Assembly (NCBI RefSeq): GCF_932526225.1
Contig: NC_064046.1
Span: 13,659,708 to 13,723,707 of the forward strand
From: Nematostella vectensis
Lineage: Eukaryota > Cnidaria > Anthozoa > Actiniaria > Edwardsiidae
Direction: 5' to 3'
DNA length: 64,000 nt
Made by a program: the position numbers and the translations under genes. A model generated the notes under the pieces. The model saw only the letters and a program-made list of their open reading frames with translations. It was not told the DNA's origin and ran no database searches. Positions 48,701 through 60,859 of this stretch are shown one piece after another (positions within the stretch are counted from its first letter, which is position 1; every line of letters starts with the position of its first letter).

Positions 48701-51700
48701 CCCAAAAGGTATGGTGAAAGTTGAGGAGAGCGGAGGTTGAATTGTGAGAACGAATGTGCAAGTCAAGGCCCAACGTCTTTACTTCAACAGGGAAAAAACG
48801 CAGAAGAATAGGTATGAAAATCCGTTTAAACATATAGCCGAAAAGCATTGTACCCTCCCCTTGTCTATGGGGATTGGCTTCTTCTCATTCTTTGCCAAAA
48901 TGTCTTGCCCTGTGACCACAACAACAACATGGGGGGGACACTGTAAACATGACTGTTGGTTACAGATACGAACATTTTATGCCCCCAAAAGAATGAAACC
49001 GTGCCACCTTGAGAATATGCCCGCATCTGAATTCTATACCCAAAACTCCACAAAGAATAGATAGCCCCCCGCTCCACCCCCCCCCCCCCCCAAAAAAAAA
49101 AGGTGACCCAAACCTGAGTTCTACTCCTAAAACATACAATAGCTCGAAACTTGCCAGCCCCGTAAAAAATACTATAGATGAAGTTTTAGAAGGGAAATTT
49201 GCTTATCAAATTTAATTTATTTATTCCCTTTTATAAAAACTCTATGCTCCTCATCTCCAAGGCCCTAGTCATCAAACCCGGTACAATTTTACTTCCTTGT
49301 CTTCACACCCTGTGTCAACACATCTCATGTGACACGCCCTCAGTCATTACAACCTCACTCCCCTTACCATGCATTTCTCAACCTTTAATTTTACACTCTA
49401 TGCCTTTTTCTATTTGTCTGTAAACACCATAAAATAGCCCTCATTGAGTAAGCGCATTACATAGCCACTCAAACCAGTGCCCCCTCTAGAATCTAATGGT
49501 AGAGGGGCATATTATGGTATTGCGATAAGAACTTTTTGAAAAATTACTGCCCCCTCTTCTCATCCCCAAAAATACCCAAACCTGAGTTCTATACATAAAA
49601 TATACCAAGCAAAGAAACTTACCTCCCAAACAAATACCCTAACCTAAATTTTATATACCCCAAACATACAAAATCTTGCTATAAGGGAGCTTCAACACTC
49701 AGATTTGCTTATTAGATCAAATGAATTTTATTCTTTTTTTAAAAAAAAGACAACAAACAAACTCTATGCAATGGGCACTGAGAAAAAATGGGCCTGAAGT
49801 ATGACCAAATATAAATATTTATTTTCCATACAGTATGATATTTATGACTGCACGCCCTTACTCCTAGAATCTCCAAGGCCTAGTAATCAAACATGGTACA
49901 AGTTTACTTTGTCTTCACAACCTGTGTCAGCACAGCCCATGTAACATATCCTTTAGTCACCACCCCTTTGCCCTTACCATGCTTTTCCCTCACCCTAGTA
50001 TACACTCTATGCCTTTTTTCCCATTTGTCCGCACACACAATGAAATATCCCTCAATGGCTCTACCTTGGTTTTAGAACCTGTGTATTGTGCACGATTTGT
50101 GTTACAAAACTTCCTTTGTTTGGTAAAAGAATCATGATGAAAACAGAGCTTAATACAATGAAGTCCTTTGGGGATGGTTCTTACACCGAGGTATACATAC
50201 ACCCCTCATTGAATAAGCACATTACATAGCCCCTCAAACAAGTGCCACGTCTAGAATCAATCTATAAAAAGCCATAATGTGAGCATTCGTGGTAAGGACT
50301 TTTCTCACACCGAGTAATAGCAAACTAATGCAGCAATGGATAATGGCTGACATCCCTGAGATTTACAGATCATAGCAAATCTATCTATTCCAGGATCAAA
50401 TATAAACATTGAAACATAGTACTTTAATGTAGTGTCTTTTAATGGCATACAATAAACAGTGACTCGCGGCCATTCTGTATACGATTTAGCTTCATTTTTT
50501 TATGAGACTCGCTGCCATTCTGTATGAGATTTATTTTAGTTTCAATATCCCAGCTAAAATTTCTTCTCGGAGTGTCTTCATTCCGATGGTTCTTACACCG
50601 AGGGTGTAAGAGCCATCAGCTGCGGTCCACGGTGCTGCAGCCAAGCCATATGAATCTGAAAACTGCTGCAAAGGATTGTATTTTTTTAATTGGTAATTGT
50701 AAAAATTATTTTTTTAAGAACGAGTTAATTGGTTTTGATTCCAAACTAATTACTTATTGTAATGCACAGTTGTAGTATTTTATTTCAAATAGTATAGTTA
50801 TTTTTTAAGAACGAGTTAATGTAGTTAAATCTATTAATATTCATTTGGCTTGACTGCTGCACCGTGGACCGCAGTGCCAATTTCTGGTAGACCTTTGGAT
50901 ACCCCACAAACCTGCATAGCATTATGGGTATTTAAATGAGTAGTCGTTGACCGCGGACCACTGAAAAAAAAAAATGTGGACGGGCATTCTGGAGTTTAGC
51001 CAAAAAACAACACAAATAGGGTATTTCCAACGCTTAAACAGATAAGAAGAAATCACTGCTAGCAGAGAGTTAAAAAGCGGCGTTCAACATGATTGAAGTC
51101 ATTCGACGAAACCGTCATTTTGTTTTCCTACTCTGAGTTGAGGCGTGTCCGCGTGAGGCTGGGCATAGTAATACTTATCTCTGATTGGTTATTTAGATTG
51201 TTTATCAAATATAACCTGAAACGGTAATGTTCCGCCCTGACGACGGGAACCGGTTTAGCGCGCGCATATATAAACCTCCGAAGAAGACATTTTCTGAGTT
51301 TTAACCAACAGTCTACGGAACAGATGCTCATTTGCATAAGCCACCGTCCTCGATTCCATGCGACGCCATTTTCTGCCATTTGTCATGACAACAGCCCACG
51401 CTTTGACGAAGGCGATGTTTTGGGAAGTTTTATTGCATTTATAACATTAGATAGTATGCTCGCCTGTTATACTTTTTAAACAAAAAAAAAAAACACGACA
51501 ATAAAGTATAAGGGTCAACTCTTGTTAGCAAATCAACTTCCTAAGAAGTCTTTAAGGAATCAGATTTTAGCGACATTTTGACGATAAGAAATATTCACTA
51601 AAGAACTTCTCTTGAATGTGTATACGTTAAGCTGGTTATGCAGGTAAATTCCTAGAGTGATTTGTCGTTTTCCTTCGTATGAAGAGACGATTTGCTGCCT

Positions 51701-52649
51701 TTTTTTTATCCCAAATAAACTTTCAGCGAACTTGAAATCGTCGCGCGCGTTGCAAAATCATTATGGCTGGAAATTGTCAAAACACTTGGAGTTTGAAGTC
51801 GATTTTCCGTAAAGTCAATGATTCTAGATAAAATGACTAATAAAATGCCGTTTTAGTGTGAAGATCTTTAACCACGTGAGTAAAAATCCATAGTTCTGGA
51901 TGGTCATCTTACAAATCAACTCACTATTTCGAGCTTTGGAGGTGAGCGGTCCGGTATTGCCGTCTCTGAATTTTAACGGATTTAAGGAAAATACGTTGTT
52001 TTAGATTTTCCCCAAAAAACTTGGAATTATTCACTCGTTTCAATCTCCTTTCGCGCGGCCAGGAAAATTTTCAAAGATCTGTAGAAAATTCAGATTTCAA
52101 TCAAATTTAATTCCCTTTTACCCTTTTCAGAATTGGAAAGTTTATCTATGCTTTCTTTTGGCTAGGTTGACATAAGTGAAAGGTTTTAAGAAGTTTAAGA
52201 AATTCATTTTGGTCGTCCTCCAAAACGAACTGACTTGCAAGTTGCCCGTACGTGCGTTGAAATCGCCTTGTATAATGACATCGCCTTTTAAGGAGAATCT
52301 TAATATTTCACATTCAAGATTTTCAAGATTCAAGAAAACGCAAAGCTACATTGAAATCAAGTGTCAGGCCGTATAACAATTTTGTATAAAAATCCACAAG
52401 TATGAAAACTACATCAAAGACGTTGGAGCCATTGAGCTAGCAACACAACAATCCCCCCCCCTAAAAAATATTGCAATCTTTCGGTGTCTAAAATTCTTGA
52501 GCTGGGCTAATGAAATCATCGCTCCCCCCCTTATTTTTATTAACCCAATGTGTTGTTTTTTACAGATCAAAGAGGTTGATGTCAGCTTCACAATCACCAT
52601 CAATGGACAGGCTGCAGCGATATGCTCCTTTAAACTTGACAAATTTTGA
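45798..52649 (+). CDS. Secreted ML-domain (NPC2-like) lipid-binding protein (150 aa)
   Basis: Exons are 45798-45885, 46293-46440, 48140-48272 and 52566-52649, with AG/GT borders and phases 1, 2, 0. A signal peptide (VFSRTLVVLVAVVALFADPG) is followed by an all-beta domain: LEGTFDLKMDLPSGVAFSVS, ALSIGLPLTYSIPKTEHTCE, DSCPVKKGLSKPFLMPLP and EVDVSFTITINGQAAAICSF, ending KLDKF. Strand order, the CPVKKG segment, the C-terminal V-x-V...C strand pair and the length (NPC2 is about 151 residues) fit the MD-2-related lipid-recognition fold. Only four cysteines are visible after the signal, fewer than the six of NPC2. It probably binds sterols or other lipids in lysosome or secretions; the ligand is unknown. 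An in-frame GTG at 45759 was not chosen because the ATG starts a good signal peptide. Confidence 0.75.
46790..46892. repeat. Short progenitor-like copy of the C-rich minisatellite, in ML-gene intron 2
   Basis: It holds 'tatataagaaaatgaccagt', 'gcgtggctgtgcccccaata', one diverged unit and 'cccccaatattttgaagcct' + 'gctacag'. The same left and right borders enclose the long array at 52840-56170. It therefore represents the same element with only about two units. Confidence 0.85.
47745..47825. repeat. Three tandem ~30-bp units
   Basis: AAAAATAATGACACTTCCCT + AAGTAGG repeated three times in intron 2 of the ML-domain gene. Confidence 0.8.
49100..50255. repeat. ~0.6-kb imperfect tandem duplication in ML-gene intron 3
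   Basis: Shared blocks, in the same order, near 49250-49500 and 49868-50255: 'tctccaaggcc', 'atcaaac..ggtaca', 'cttaccatgc', 'ctctatgcctttt', 'taagc.cattacatagcc' and 'tctagaatc'. The copies have diverged. Confidence 0.7.
50619..50875. mobile_element. ~255-bp inverted-repeat element in ML-gene intron 3
   Basis: The left end GCTGCGGTCCACGGTGCTGC followed by AGCCAAGCCATATGAAT is mirrored at 50838-50875 (attcatttggcttgactgct, then gcaccgtggaccgcagt). Confidence 0.75.
51309..51570. repeat. Copy of the 4621-4880 repeat, preceded by a TATA-like box
   Basis: From CAGTCTACGGAACAGATGCT onward, about 260 bases follow 4621-4880 closely (CATGACAACAGCCCACGCTT, GTATGCTCGCCTG, AATAAAGTATAAGGGTCAAC). Just upstream is 'gcgcatatataaacc' at about 51262. 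An ATTTGCAT octamer lies inside. Whether it is transcribed is unknown. Confidence 0.75.
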
Positions 52650-52869
52650 ATAACATGATTTCCAGGACATAATGTAAACCTGGTTCATAGATTAAAGTAA
52701 CAGGATATAAAATGTGTAATTGGTGTTGTTTGATAAGGAGGTGGCTTGGGGTTTGGGTCTCACTGATAAAGTCTAAGGGGTACAGGGCCGTAGCAGGGGG
52801 TGGGGCAAGGGGGCACGTGCCCCCCCCAATATTAAACAAATATATAAGAAAATGACCAGTATAGGCGTG

Positions 52870-55800
52870 GCTGTGCTCCCCCCAATACTTTTTTATGTTT
52901 CTGTATTGTGCTCCCCCCAATATTGTGCCCCCCAATACTTTCTTATGTTTCTGTATTGTGCCCCCCCCCAATACTTTCTTATGTTTCTGTATTGTGCCCC
53001 CCCCCAATACTTTCATATGTTTCTGTATTGTGCCCACCTAATACTTTCTTATGTTTCTGTATTGTGCCCCCCAATACTTTCTTATGTTTCTGTATTGTGC
53101 CCCCCCCCAATACTTTCTTATGTTTCTGTATTGCCCCCCCCCCAATACTTTCTTATGTTTCTGTATTGTGCCCCCCCCCAATACTTTCTTATGTTTCTGT
53201 ATTGTGCCCCCCAATACTTTCTTAATGTTTCTGTATTGTGCCCCCCAATACTTTCTTATGTTTCTGTATTGTGCCCCCCAATACTTTCTAATGTTTCTGT
53301 ATTGTGCCCCCCAATACTTTCTTATGTTTCTGTATTGTCCCCCCCCCAATATTTTCTTATGTTTCTGTATTGTGTGCCCCCAATATTTTCTTAATGTTTC
53401 TGTATTGTGCCCCCCCAATACTTTCTTAATGTTTCTGTATTGTGCCCCCCCAATATTTTCTTAATGTTTCTGTATTGTGCCCCCCAATACTTTCTTATGT
53501 TTTTGTATTGTGCCCCCCCCCCCCCAATACTTTCTTATGTTTCTGTATTGTGCCCCCCCAATACTTTCTTAATGTTTCTGTATTGTGCCCCCCCAATATT
53601 TTCTTAATGTTTCTGTATTGTGCCCCCCAATACTTTCTTATGTTTTTGTATTGTGCCCCCCCCCAATACTTTCTTATGTTTCTGTATTGTGCCCCCCAAT
53701 ATTTTCTTAATGTTTCTGTATTGTGCCCCCCCCCCAATACTTTCTTATGTTTCTGTATTGTGCCCCCCCAATATTTTCTTAATGTTTCTGTATTGTGCCC
53801 CCCAATACTTTCTTATGTTTTTGTATTGTGCCCCCCCCCCAATACTTTCTTATGTTTCTGTATTGTGCCCCCCAATATTTTCTTAATGTTTCTGTATTGT
53901 GCCCCCCCCAATACTTTCTTATGTTTCTGTATTGTGCCCCCCCCAATATTTTCTTAATGTTTCTGTATTGTGCCCCCCCAATACTTTCTTATGTTTCTGT
54001 ATTGTGCCCCCCAATATTTTCTTAATGTTTCTGTATTGTGCCCCCCCAATACTTTCTAATGTTTCTGTATTGTGCCCCCCAATACTTTCTTATGTTTCTG
54101 TATTGTCCCCCCCCAATACTTTCTTATGTTTCTGTATTGTGCCCCCCCAATATTTTCTTAATGTTTCTGTATTGTGCCCCCCCCAATACTTTCTTTATGT
54201 TTCTGTATTGTGCCCCCCAAATATTTTCCTAATGTTTCTGTATTGTGCCCCCCCAATACTTTCTTATGTTTTTGTATTGTGTCCCCCCCCAATACTTTCT
54301 TATGTTTCTGTATTGTCCCCCCCCCAATACTTTCTTATGTTTCTGTATTGTGCCCCCCAATATTTTCTTAATGTTTCTGTATTGTGCCCCCCTAATACTT
54401 TCTTATGTTTCTGTATTGTGCCCCCCCCCCAATATTTTCTTAATGTTTCTGTATTGTGCCCCCCAATACTTTCTTATGTTTCTGTATTGTGCCCCCCCCA
54501 ATATTTTCTTAATGTTTCTGTATTGTGCCCCCCCTAATACTTTCTTATGTTTCTGTATTGTGCCCCCCCAATATTTTCTTAATGTTTCTGTATTGTGCCC
54601 CCCCCCCAATACTTTCTTATGTTTCTGTATTGTGCCCCCCCCAATACTTCCTTATGTTTCTGTATTGTCCCCCCCAATACTTTCTAATGTTTCTGTATTG
54701 TGCCCCCCCCAATACTTTCTTAGGTTTCTGTATTGTGCCCCCCCCCCCTATATTTTCTCAATGTTTCTGTATTGTGCCCCCCCCCCAATACTTTCATATG
54801 TTTCTGTATTGTGCCCACCTAATACTTTCTTATGTTTCTGTATTGTGCCCCCCAATACTTTCTAATGTTTCTGTATTGTGCCCCCCCCAATACTTTCTTA
54901 TGTTTCTGTATTGTGCCCCCCCAATACTTTCTTATGTTTCTGTATTGTGCCCCCCAATATTTTCTAAATGTTTCTGCATCGTGCCCCCCAGATACTTTCT
55001 TAATGTTTCTGTATTGTGTCCCCCCCAATACTTTCTTATGTTTCTGTATTGTGCCCCCCAATACTTTCTTATGTTTTTGTATTGTGCCCCCCCCCCCAAT
55101 ACTTTCTTATGTTTCTGTATTGTGTGCCCCCCAATTCTTTCTTATGTTTCTGTATTGTGTGCCCCCCCCCAATATTTTCTTAATGTTTCTGTATTGTGCC
55201 CCCCCCCAATACTTTCTTATGTTTCTGTATTGTGTGCCCCCAATATTTTCTTATGTTTCTGTATTGTGTGCCCCCAATATTTTCTTATGTTTCTGTATTG
55301 TGCCCCCCCAATACTTTCTTATGTTTCTGTATTGTGCCCCCCCCCAATACTTTCTTATGTTTCTGTATTGTGTGCCCCCAATATTTTCTTATGTTTCTGT
55401 ATTGTGCCCCCCCCAATACTTTCTAATGTTTCTGTATTGTGCCCCCCCAATATTTTCTAAATGTTTCTGTCTTGTGCCCCCCCAATACTTTCTTATGTTT
55501 CTGTATTGTGCCCCCCCAATATTTTCTTAATGTTTCTGTATTGTGCCCCCCCCCCCAATACTTTCTTATGTTTCTGTATTGTGCCCCCCCAATATTTTCT
55601 TAATGTTTCTGTATTGTGCCCCCCCCAATACTTTCTAATGTTTCTGTATTGTGCCCCCCCCAATACTTTCTTATGTTTCTGTATTGTGCCCCCCCCCGAT
55701 ATTTTCTTAATGTTTCTGTATTGTGCCCCCCCCCCAATACTTTCATATGTTTCTGTATTGTGCCCACCTAATACTTTCTTATGTTTCTGTATTGTGCCCC

Positions 55801-56155
55801 CCAATACTTTCTAATGTTTCTGTATTGTGCCCCCCCAATACTTTCTTATGTTTCTGTATTGTGCCCCCAATATTTTCTAAATGTTTCTGCATCGTGCCCC
55901 CCAGATACTTTCTTAATGTTTCTGTATTGTGCCCCCCCCCCCCAATACTTTCATGTTTCTGTATTGTGCCCACCTAATACTTTCTTATGTTTCTGTATTG
56001 TGCCCCCCAATACTTTCTAATGTTTCTGTATTGTGCCCCCCCCAATACTTTCTTAATGTTTCTGTATTGTGCCCCCCCAATATCTTCTTAATGTTTCTGT
56101 ATTGTGCCCCCCCAATACTTTCTTAATGTTTCTGTATTGTGCCCCCCAATATTTT
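52870..56155. repeat. 3.3-kb C-rich minisatellite, ~34-bp unit, roughly 95 copies
   Basis: The unit is AATACTTTCTTATGTTTCTG + TATTGTGCCCCCC; the C run varies from about 5 to 14 bases, giving units of about 32-41 bp. Variants include 'aatattttcttaatg', 'tgtgtgccccc' and 'gtgcccacctaatac'. Rare variants recur together near 54787-54990 and 55739-55905, showing duplication of multi-unit blocks. All C runs are on the plus strand. It fills most of the space between the ends of two convergent genes. Copy number is estimated from length. Confidence 0.97.
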
Positions 56156-56504
56156 GAGGCCTGCTACGGCCCTGGGGTATTTGGTAGATCCAAGGACATA
56201 CAAAAGAAAAAATCCTGAATGCATCGCAAGAAAAAGGGAAGTTTTTTTTCTTTTTAATACGCTTCCTCACACTTCAAAACGACACCTGTCTTTTGGGTAT
56301 GGAAACTGTATGGAAATACCCAGTGTACAAATGGATAAAAAAATACCACTTATTCATCACATATCCATTTTATTCTAAGATTTTCATAGGGGAGTGGATA
56401 GGCTTTTCTTCCCTTTCCCTTAATATATGAGCAGTGCGTTCTTGTCGTTGTCATGCCCTGGGTCCCTAAGGATGAGTCGTTGTATGTTCTTTTTAGTTGT
56501 GTTC

Positions 56505-59187
56505 TCAATCCATCTTTGAGTGGGTGGCAGTGAACTGTTTCTTGGCCTGTTCCCTTAACTCCTTGTTACACAATAAATCAATAGCTGTCATGGCCATGGA
56601 TTTTGCAGCCACCAGGGTCTTCTCATGCGCAACATCAGTATTGGCAGCTGCAGTGAATGCATAGGAATGATTGACGGCCATACTGTCGATGCTGTAGATT
56701 GGGTGGATAGACGGCAGGACATGTGACACATTGCCCATATCTGTTGATCCTATCATTTTGTTTTTCTGCTCCTCCAAAGAGGGAAACTCCACTCCTAAAC
56801 TTTCTGCGTGGGACTGATAAGTCGCTGCCATGGTTGGGTTGGAGTCCATGTTGGAATAGTAGACACAGTTCCAATCCATTTCAAGGCTGCAGCCTAAAGA
56901 AAAAAAATGTTTTTTGTATTTGAAGGGGCATTTACACCCACAGTTTATACAGCAGCTTCAAAATAGTCAAATCATGCAGATAACCAAAATAATCACCAAA
57001 GTTTATAAATTTTTTTTGACTATTACAAACAGTATTATGCTGTCCATAAATTAAGGCACTTTTAGCATATGCTAAGCTTACATTATAAATAAAATAGAGT
57101 AAGACTTTTTGCTTTCACTCTTAAAATTGGCTCGGCCAATACTGCTCAATGTATGCAATAGAAGCAATAGATTCACTTTTATTTATAATACCTTCAATAC
57201 AACAGCATAAGTTAATAAGAACTTTACATTTGAATATCAAAGTAATAATATGATTAAAATAAATAATTACATACCTGTAGCTTTTGCCGCACCCTCCAAG
57301 CAGCCAATCACCTTCTCCTTGAGTTGCTGGAGGTCCTGGTCATCTGGTGCACGCAGGTAAATCTCCAACTTAGTCTTGTCGGGGATAATATTTGGCTTGA
57401 CCCCACCCTCAGCAATAATACTGTGTACTCGCCAAGTTGGCTTCATCTGCTGCCGCATGGCACTGATAGAAGTATATGCCATAACAACTGCATCCAAGGC
57501 ATTAATCCCCTCCCATGGGAAGGCGGCAGCATGTGCGGCATGGCCCCTGTAGGTTGCAATAACAGCATCGCGGGCAAGGACGAGAGGAACTGTGGTGTCG
57601 ATGGGCGCCGGATGGACCATCATGCAAAAGTCAACTCCCTTGAAGCAGCCATTGTCAATCATTTTGACTTTGCCCCCTCCCCCTTCCTCCGCAGGTGTCC
57701 CTATGACAAGGAGCTTGCCGAGCTTGTTGTTTGCAGCAGCCAGGGCAGCTTTTATTCCTATAAAAAGAAACAAATTGGTTACTATTTTGAAGCTTTGAGG
57801 GGACCCTTTTTCTTAATAATAACAATAATAATCAAATTATTTTAACAATATCTGATATCCAGTATCTAACCATTCAATTATGATCAAATGTGCATTACAC
57901 ATGTGGTTCATATAGAAACTGCAAGATTTGCCCTGACACACCATCCTCTGGGTTATCACAGTCAGTCCCAGTACCCTAACTGGCTTAAATACTTTCATGA
58001 TCACCTCTAATTGTATTTTATCCTAGAATAAAGGTTACGATAAACTATCATAACTTTCCTATGTGTATTTTTTCAGAACAAGATTTGGGGCATTGGAGTT
58101 TTATCCTACTCAATCATGCCTAGAAAGAGAGAATAGAGACTGGGAGAAACTGAGATAGCCCATAGGATATGGGGAGGGGGGAATGAAGGGGGGTAGCAAT
58201 CACTAACCATGGACCAATTTTTTACAATTTAACAGAACACAGAACTAAGAAGAGATGTTTTCACAAAATATTTTCACAGAAATAATTTGAAAATGGGCAC
58301 AAAATTACAAAAAAAGAGAAGAATGTGAGATCAACAAACAGCCGTGGACTCTAATTACACTCACAAAAGGAAGACGCGTACCCAGGCGCATACACGCTGC
58401 GTACCTCCCCCCCCCCCCCCCCTTGGTGGCCAAAACGTGGGAAATTTGTTATTAAGGAATCTACAAATACTATGCTTTTTCCATATGATACCTATGACTG
58501 ATCTTTTGTACTTTCGTATGATAATATAGATTGGTTGTCACATTTCACGAATTTTGAGGATTGAAATCACGATTCACGTAAGAGAATTGAGCTAAATCAC
58601 CAGTCACAAGGACACGATTTCACGAATAACATACGATCTTCACGAAGGGTCCGATCTCGGATCACGGAAAGTTAGCCTGTGATTCAGCACAGCAGGTTTA
58701 GGCAATTGAAAAGTCTTCTTTTTTCTTTTTCTTATTCTGACAGATTTTGAATTGCTTATGATTTTAGAGGAGCTTTTCAGTATTAAGAATAGGGATATCA
58801 ATTTCTTGGCAGTTGAGGAAAAATTCATTGTTACATCACAATTTACATTGCTTTACCTATGCCAGCCGCAGCGCCAGCTTCAGCGATGAGGTTGTGTCCA
58901 CAAGCGTGTCCCACTTCGGGAAGCGCATCGTACTCGCAAATCACACCGACACATGGTCCATCATCGCCATTTCCGCTACGCGCAACAAACGCTGTCTCTA
59001 AAGTCCAACTTCGCGTGACATCAAATCCCTTTTCTTCTAGGAAATCCGTCAATACTTTGTGGGCAAATTTTTCCTCGAAATTCTCCTCTGGGTTCTCCCA
59101 TATTTGTTTGCTTAGTTGGCGGAGATCAGCGGCGTGTTTATCGATTGCTTCGCACGCGATTTTCTTCAAAGATGCAGCCTCCGCCAT
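56505..59187 (-). CDS. PM20D2: M20-family metallopeptidase, PM20D2-like, copy A (400 aa)
   Basis: PM20D2 proteins are cytosolic dipeptidases of the M20 (aminoacylase-1-like) family; the human one hydrolyses beta-alanyl-lysine-type dipeptides. Exons are 59187-58857, 57757-57275 and 56893-56505, with AG/GT borders, phase 1 at both junctions. Exon 1 ends in CEYDALPEVGHACGHNLIAE (metal-site HACGH). Exon 2 begins with GTPAEEGGGGK (the Glu pair) and FCMMVHPAP, then HAAHAAAFPWEGINALDA and EGGVKPNIIPD in the dimerisation domain. Exon 3 has STDMGNVSHVLPSIHP and AMTAIDLLCNKEL. The length is a little below human PM20D2. No signal peptide. A downstream AATAAA (minus strand) stands near 56367. All expected motifs are present, so probably active. 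Confidence 0.9.
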
Positions 59188-60859
59188 CTTGCGTCCGGTC
59201 CACTGAAAGAAAGAGAAAGATTATACGGTCACCCTGAGGTCTTCAGGCTCCGTCCCACATGGTCAATTGTGCAAATAAGGCGCCTGGGTGAAGGGGACGG
59301 GCGAAAAACAAATAAACATTGCAAACATTTTTAGCAAGTGCAACAGATGGAAAAAGTGCGCCCCACGTAAAGGCCATTTTCAGAGAGTTTAAATAATATT
59401 GTAAGGGGTCTGGGGGTGGGGGGGGGGGCATGCTCACTCGTGAAAATTGTGCAATTTTCAATTATATGAAATGCTAATTATTGTTAAAACCTAAATAGAA
59501 AACGGCATCATTAGTTCCTTCCAAACTGAAATTTTATTTACATATCACCGTTATAAAATGTTAGTATGCGGGACTTTCCATGGAATTGAAATTCTTAAAT
59601 TCAGTGATGGAAGTTAATAAAACTAAAACTGCAAAAGATTAAAAAGTAGAGGCCACACTTTAGGTAATAATAATTTTCAACGGCAGCCAAACGAAAGTCA
59701 TGAAAGTGCAAGCAGAAGGCGCATCACATTCATTTATCTATTTTGTAGGGGGCCTCCCCACCCAAAAAAAAAATAAATAAATAAATTTCAGCCTTTTAGA
59801 AGGCTCGGAAATTTATCAGAATACCTGTTCAAAAAATCCCCTCCCCTAAACCCCGTTTCAAAAATCGAGGCCCTCCCAAAAATCGACGAATTCCCCAAAC
59901 ATCCATCCATCCCCGAAAATCTCAAGGCTTGATATTATTTTTTTTTTTTGGGGGGGGGGGGGGGGGATGAGACGTGGGTATGCATTCGCAGGTGTTGCCG
60001 TATAAAAAGTTCTTGCCCACAAATGCACCTATTGATCTTACGAGGGTGTTAGATAAATTGCGCTACGCGAAGGCAATTATTGTTTTATTTATTTTTATTG
60101 AAATAGGTAAAATGTCGATTTTCTGTGGAATAATTTCTCTGAAGCCATAAAAATCGCTAAAAAACGGAATATCTTGTGGCCAACGAGGGAGAGAGGGAGA
60201 AGGGTCCAAATTTTGAGACTGCCGCCTAATGTAGAAGAGTTGACAGGTATTTATTGATGCATCAGATTCATACAAATGCTATTATGATCACCATGTAAGT
60301 TCACCGAGATTGTTCAATAGAGCTGTATGATCACCATGTTATTTCACTGAGATTGTTCAATAGAGCTGTACTCTCTACTGAAATTTAGCCCCACTCTCTG
60401 CATAACAAGATATACAAACACGGCTGCATACAAGTAATGTTCTAGGCCTAAGCTCAGGATTTATTGGTAATAAAACATGTGTGATAAAGGCAAAAATTAA
60501 AAGAAAGTGAAGAATCTGGAAAACAAACTTAGAGCAAAGTCCAGGACCAGCTAACACAAATTGATTTGTAACCTGAAATTGCACATGGAACCATGTGGGG
60601 GTGAGAGGCACAGGCACTGAAGAGCAATACTCAGACAACCGAGTCAAAATTCATCTCTCCTGCCTAAATTAGCTGTTGTGGCATTTGCAGGCATGCGATG
60701 AAAAAAAAAACCATCCAAACTATCATGATGATCTACCTTGATCTGGAATGTAAGTCTAAGCCTTCTCCTAAGGTGTATTACTCCACACCAGAATTATTTG
60801 CCACTGGCCCCAACTCCCCCCCCCTTACCCACACTCTAGGCTCAAACAAAAGATACCAA
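59188..60859. other. Spacer between the two PM20D2-like genes
   Basis: Upstream region of copy A and downstream region of copy B, with poly-T/poly-G runs (59940-59965) and a copy of an interspersed repeat at about 60171-60262. No further exon recognised. Confidence 0.5.
60171..60262 (-). repeat. Interspersed repeat copy, inverse to 63610-63845
   Basis: Read on the minus strand it contains ACCTGTCAACTCTTCTACAT, 'taggcggcagtctcaaaatt' and 'tggacccttctccctctctc', matching 63790-63850 and, more briefly, 63612-63655 on the plus strand. Confidence 0.7.

Noticed and set aside
52852-55530. Long overlapping reading frames in several frames on both strands (up to 311 residues)
   Set aside because: They are translations of the C-rich minisatellite, which lacks stop codons by composition; codon phase drifts with C-run length and all frames look alike.
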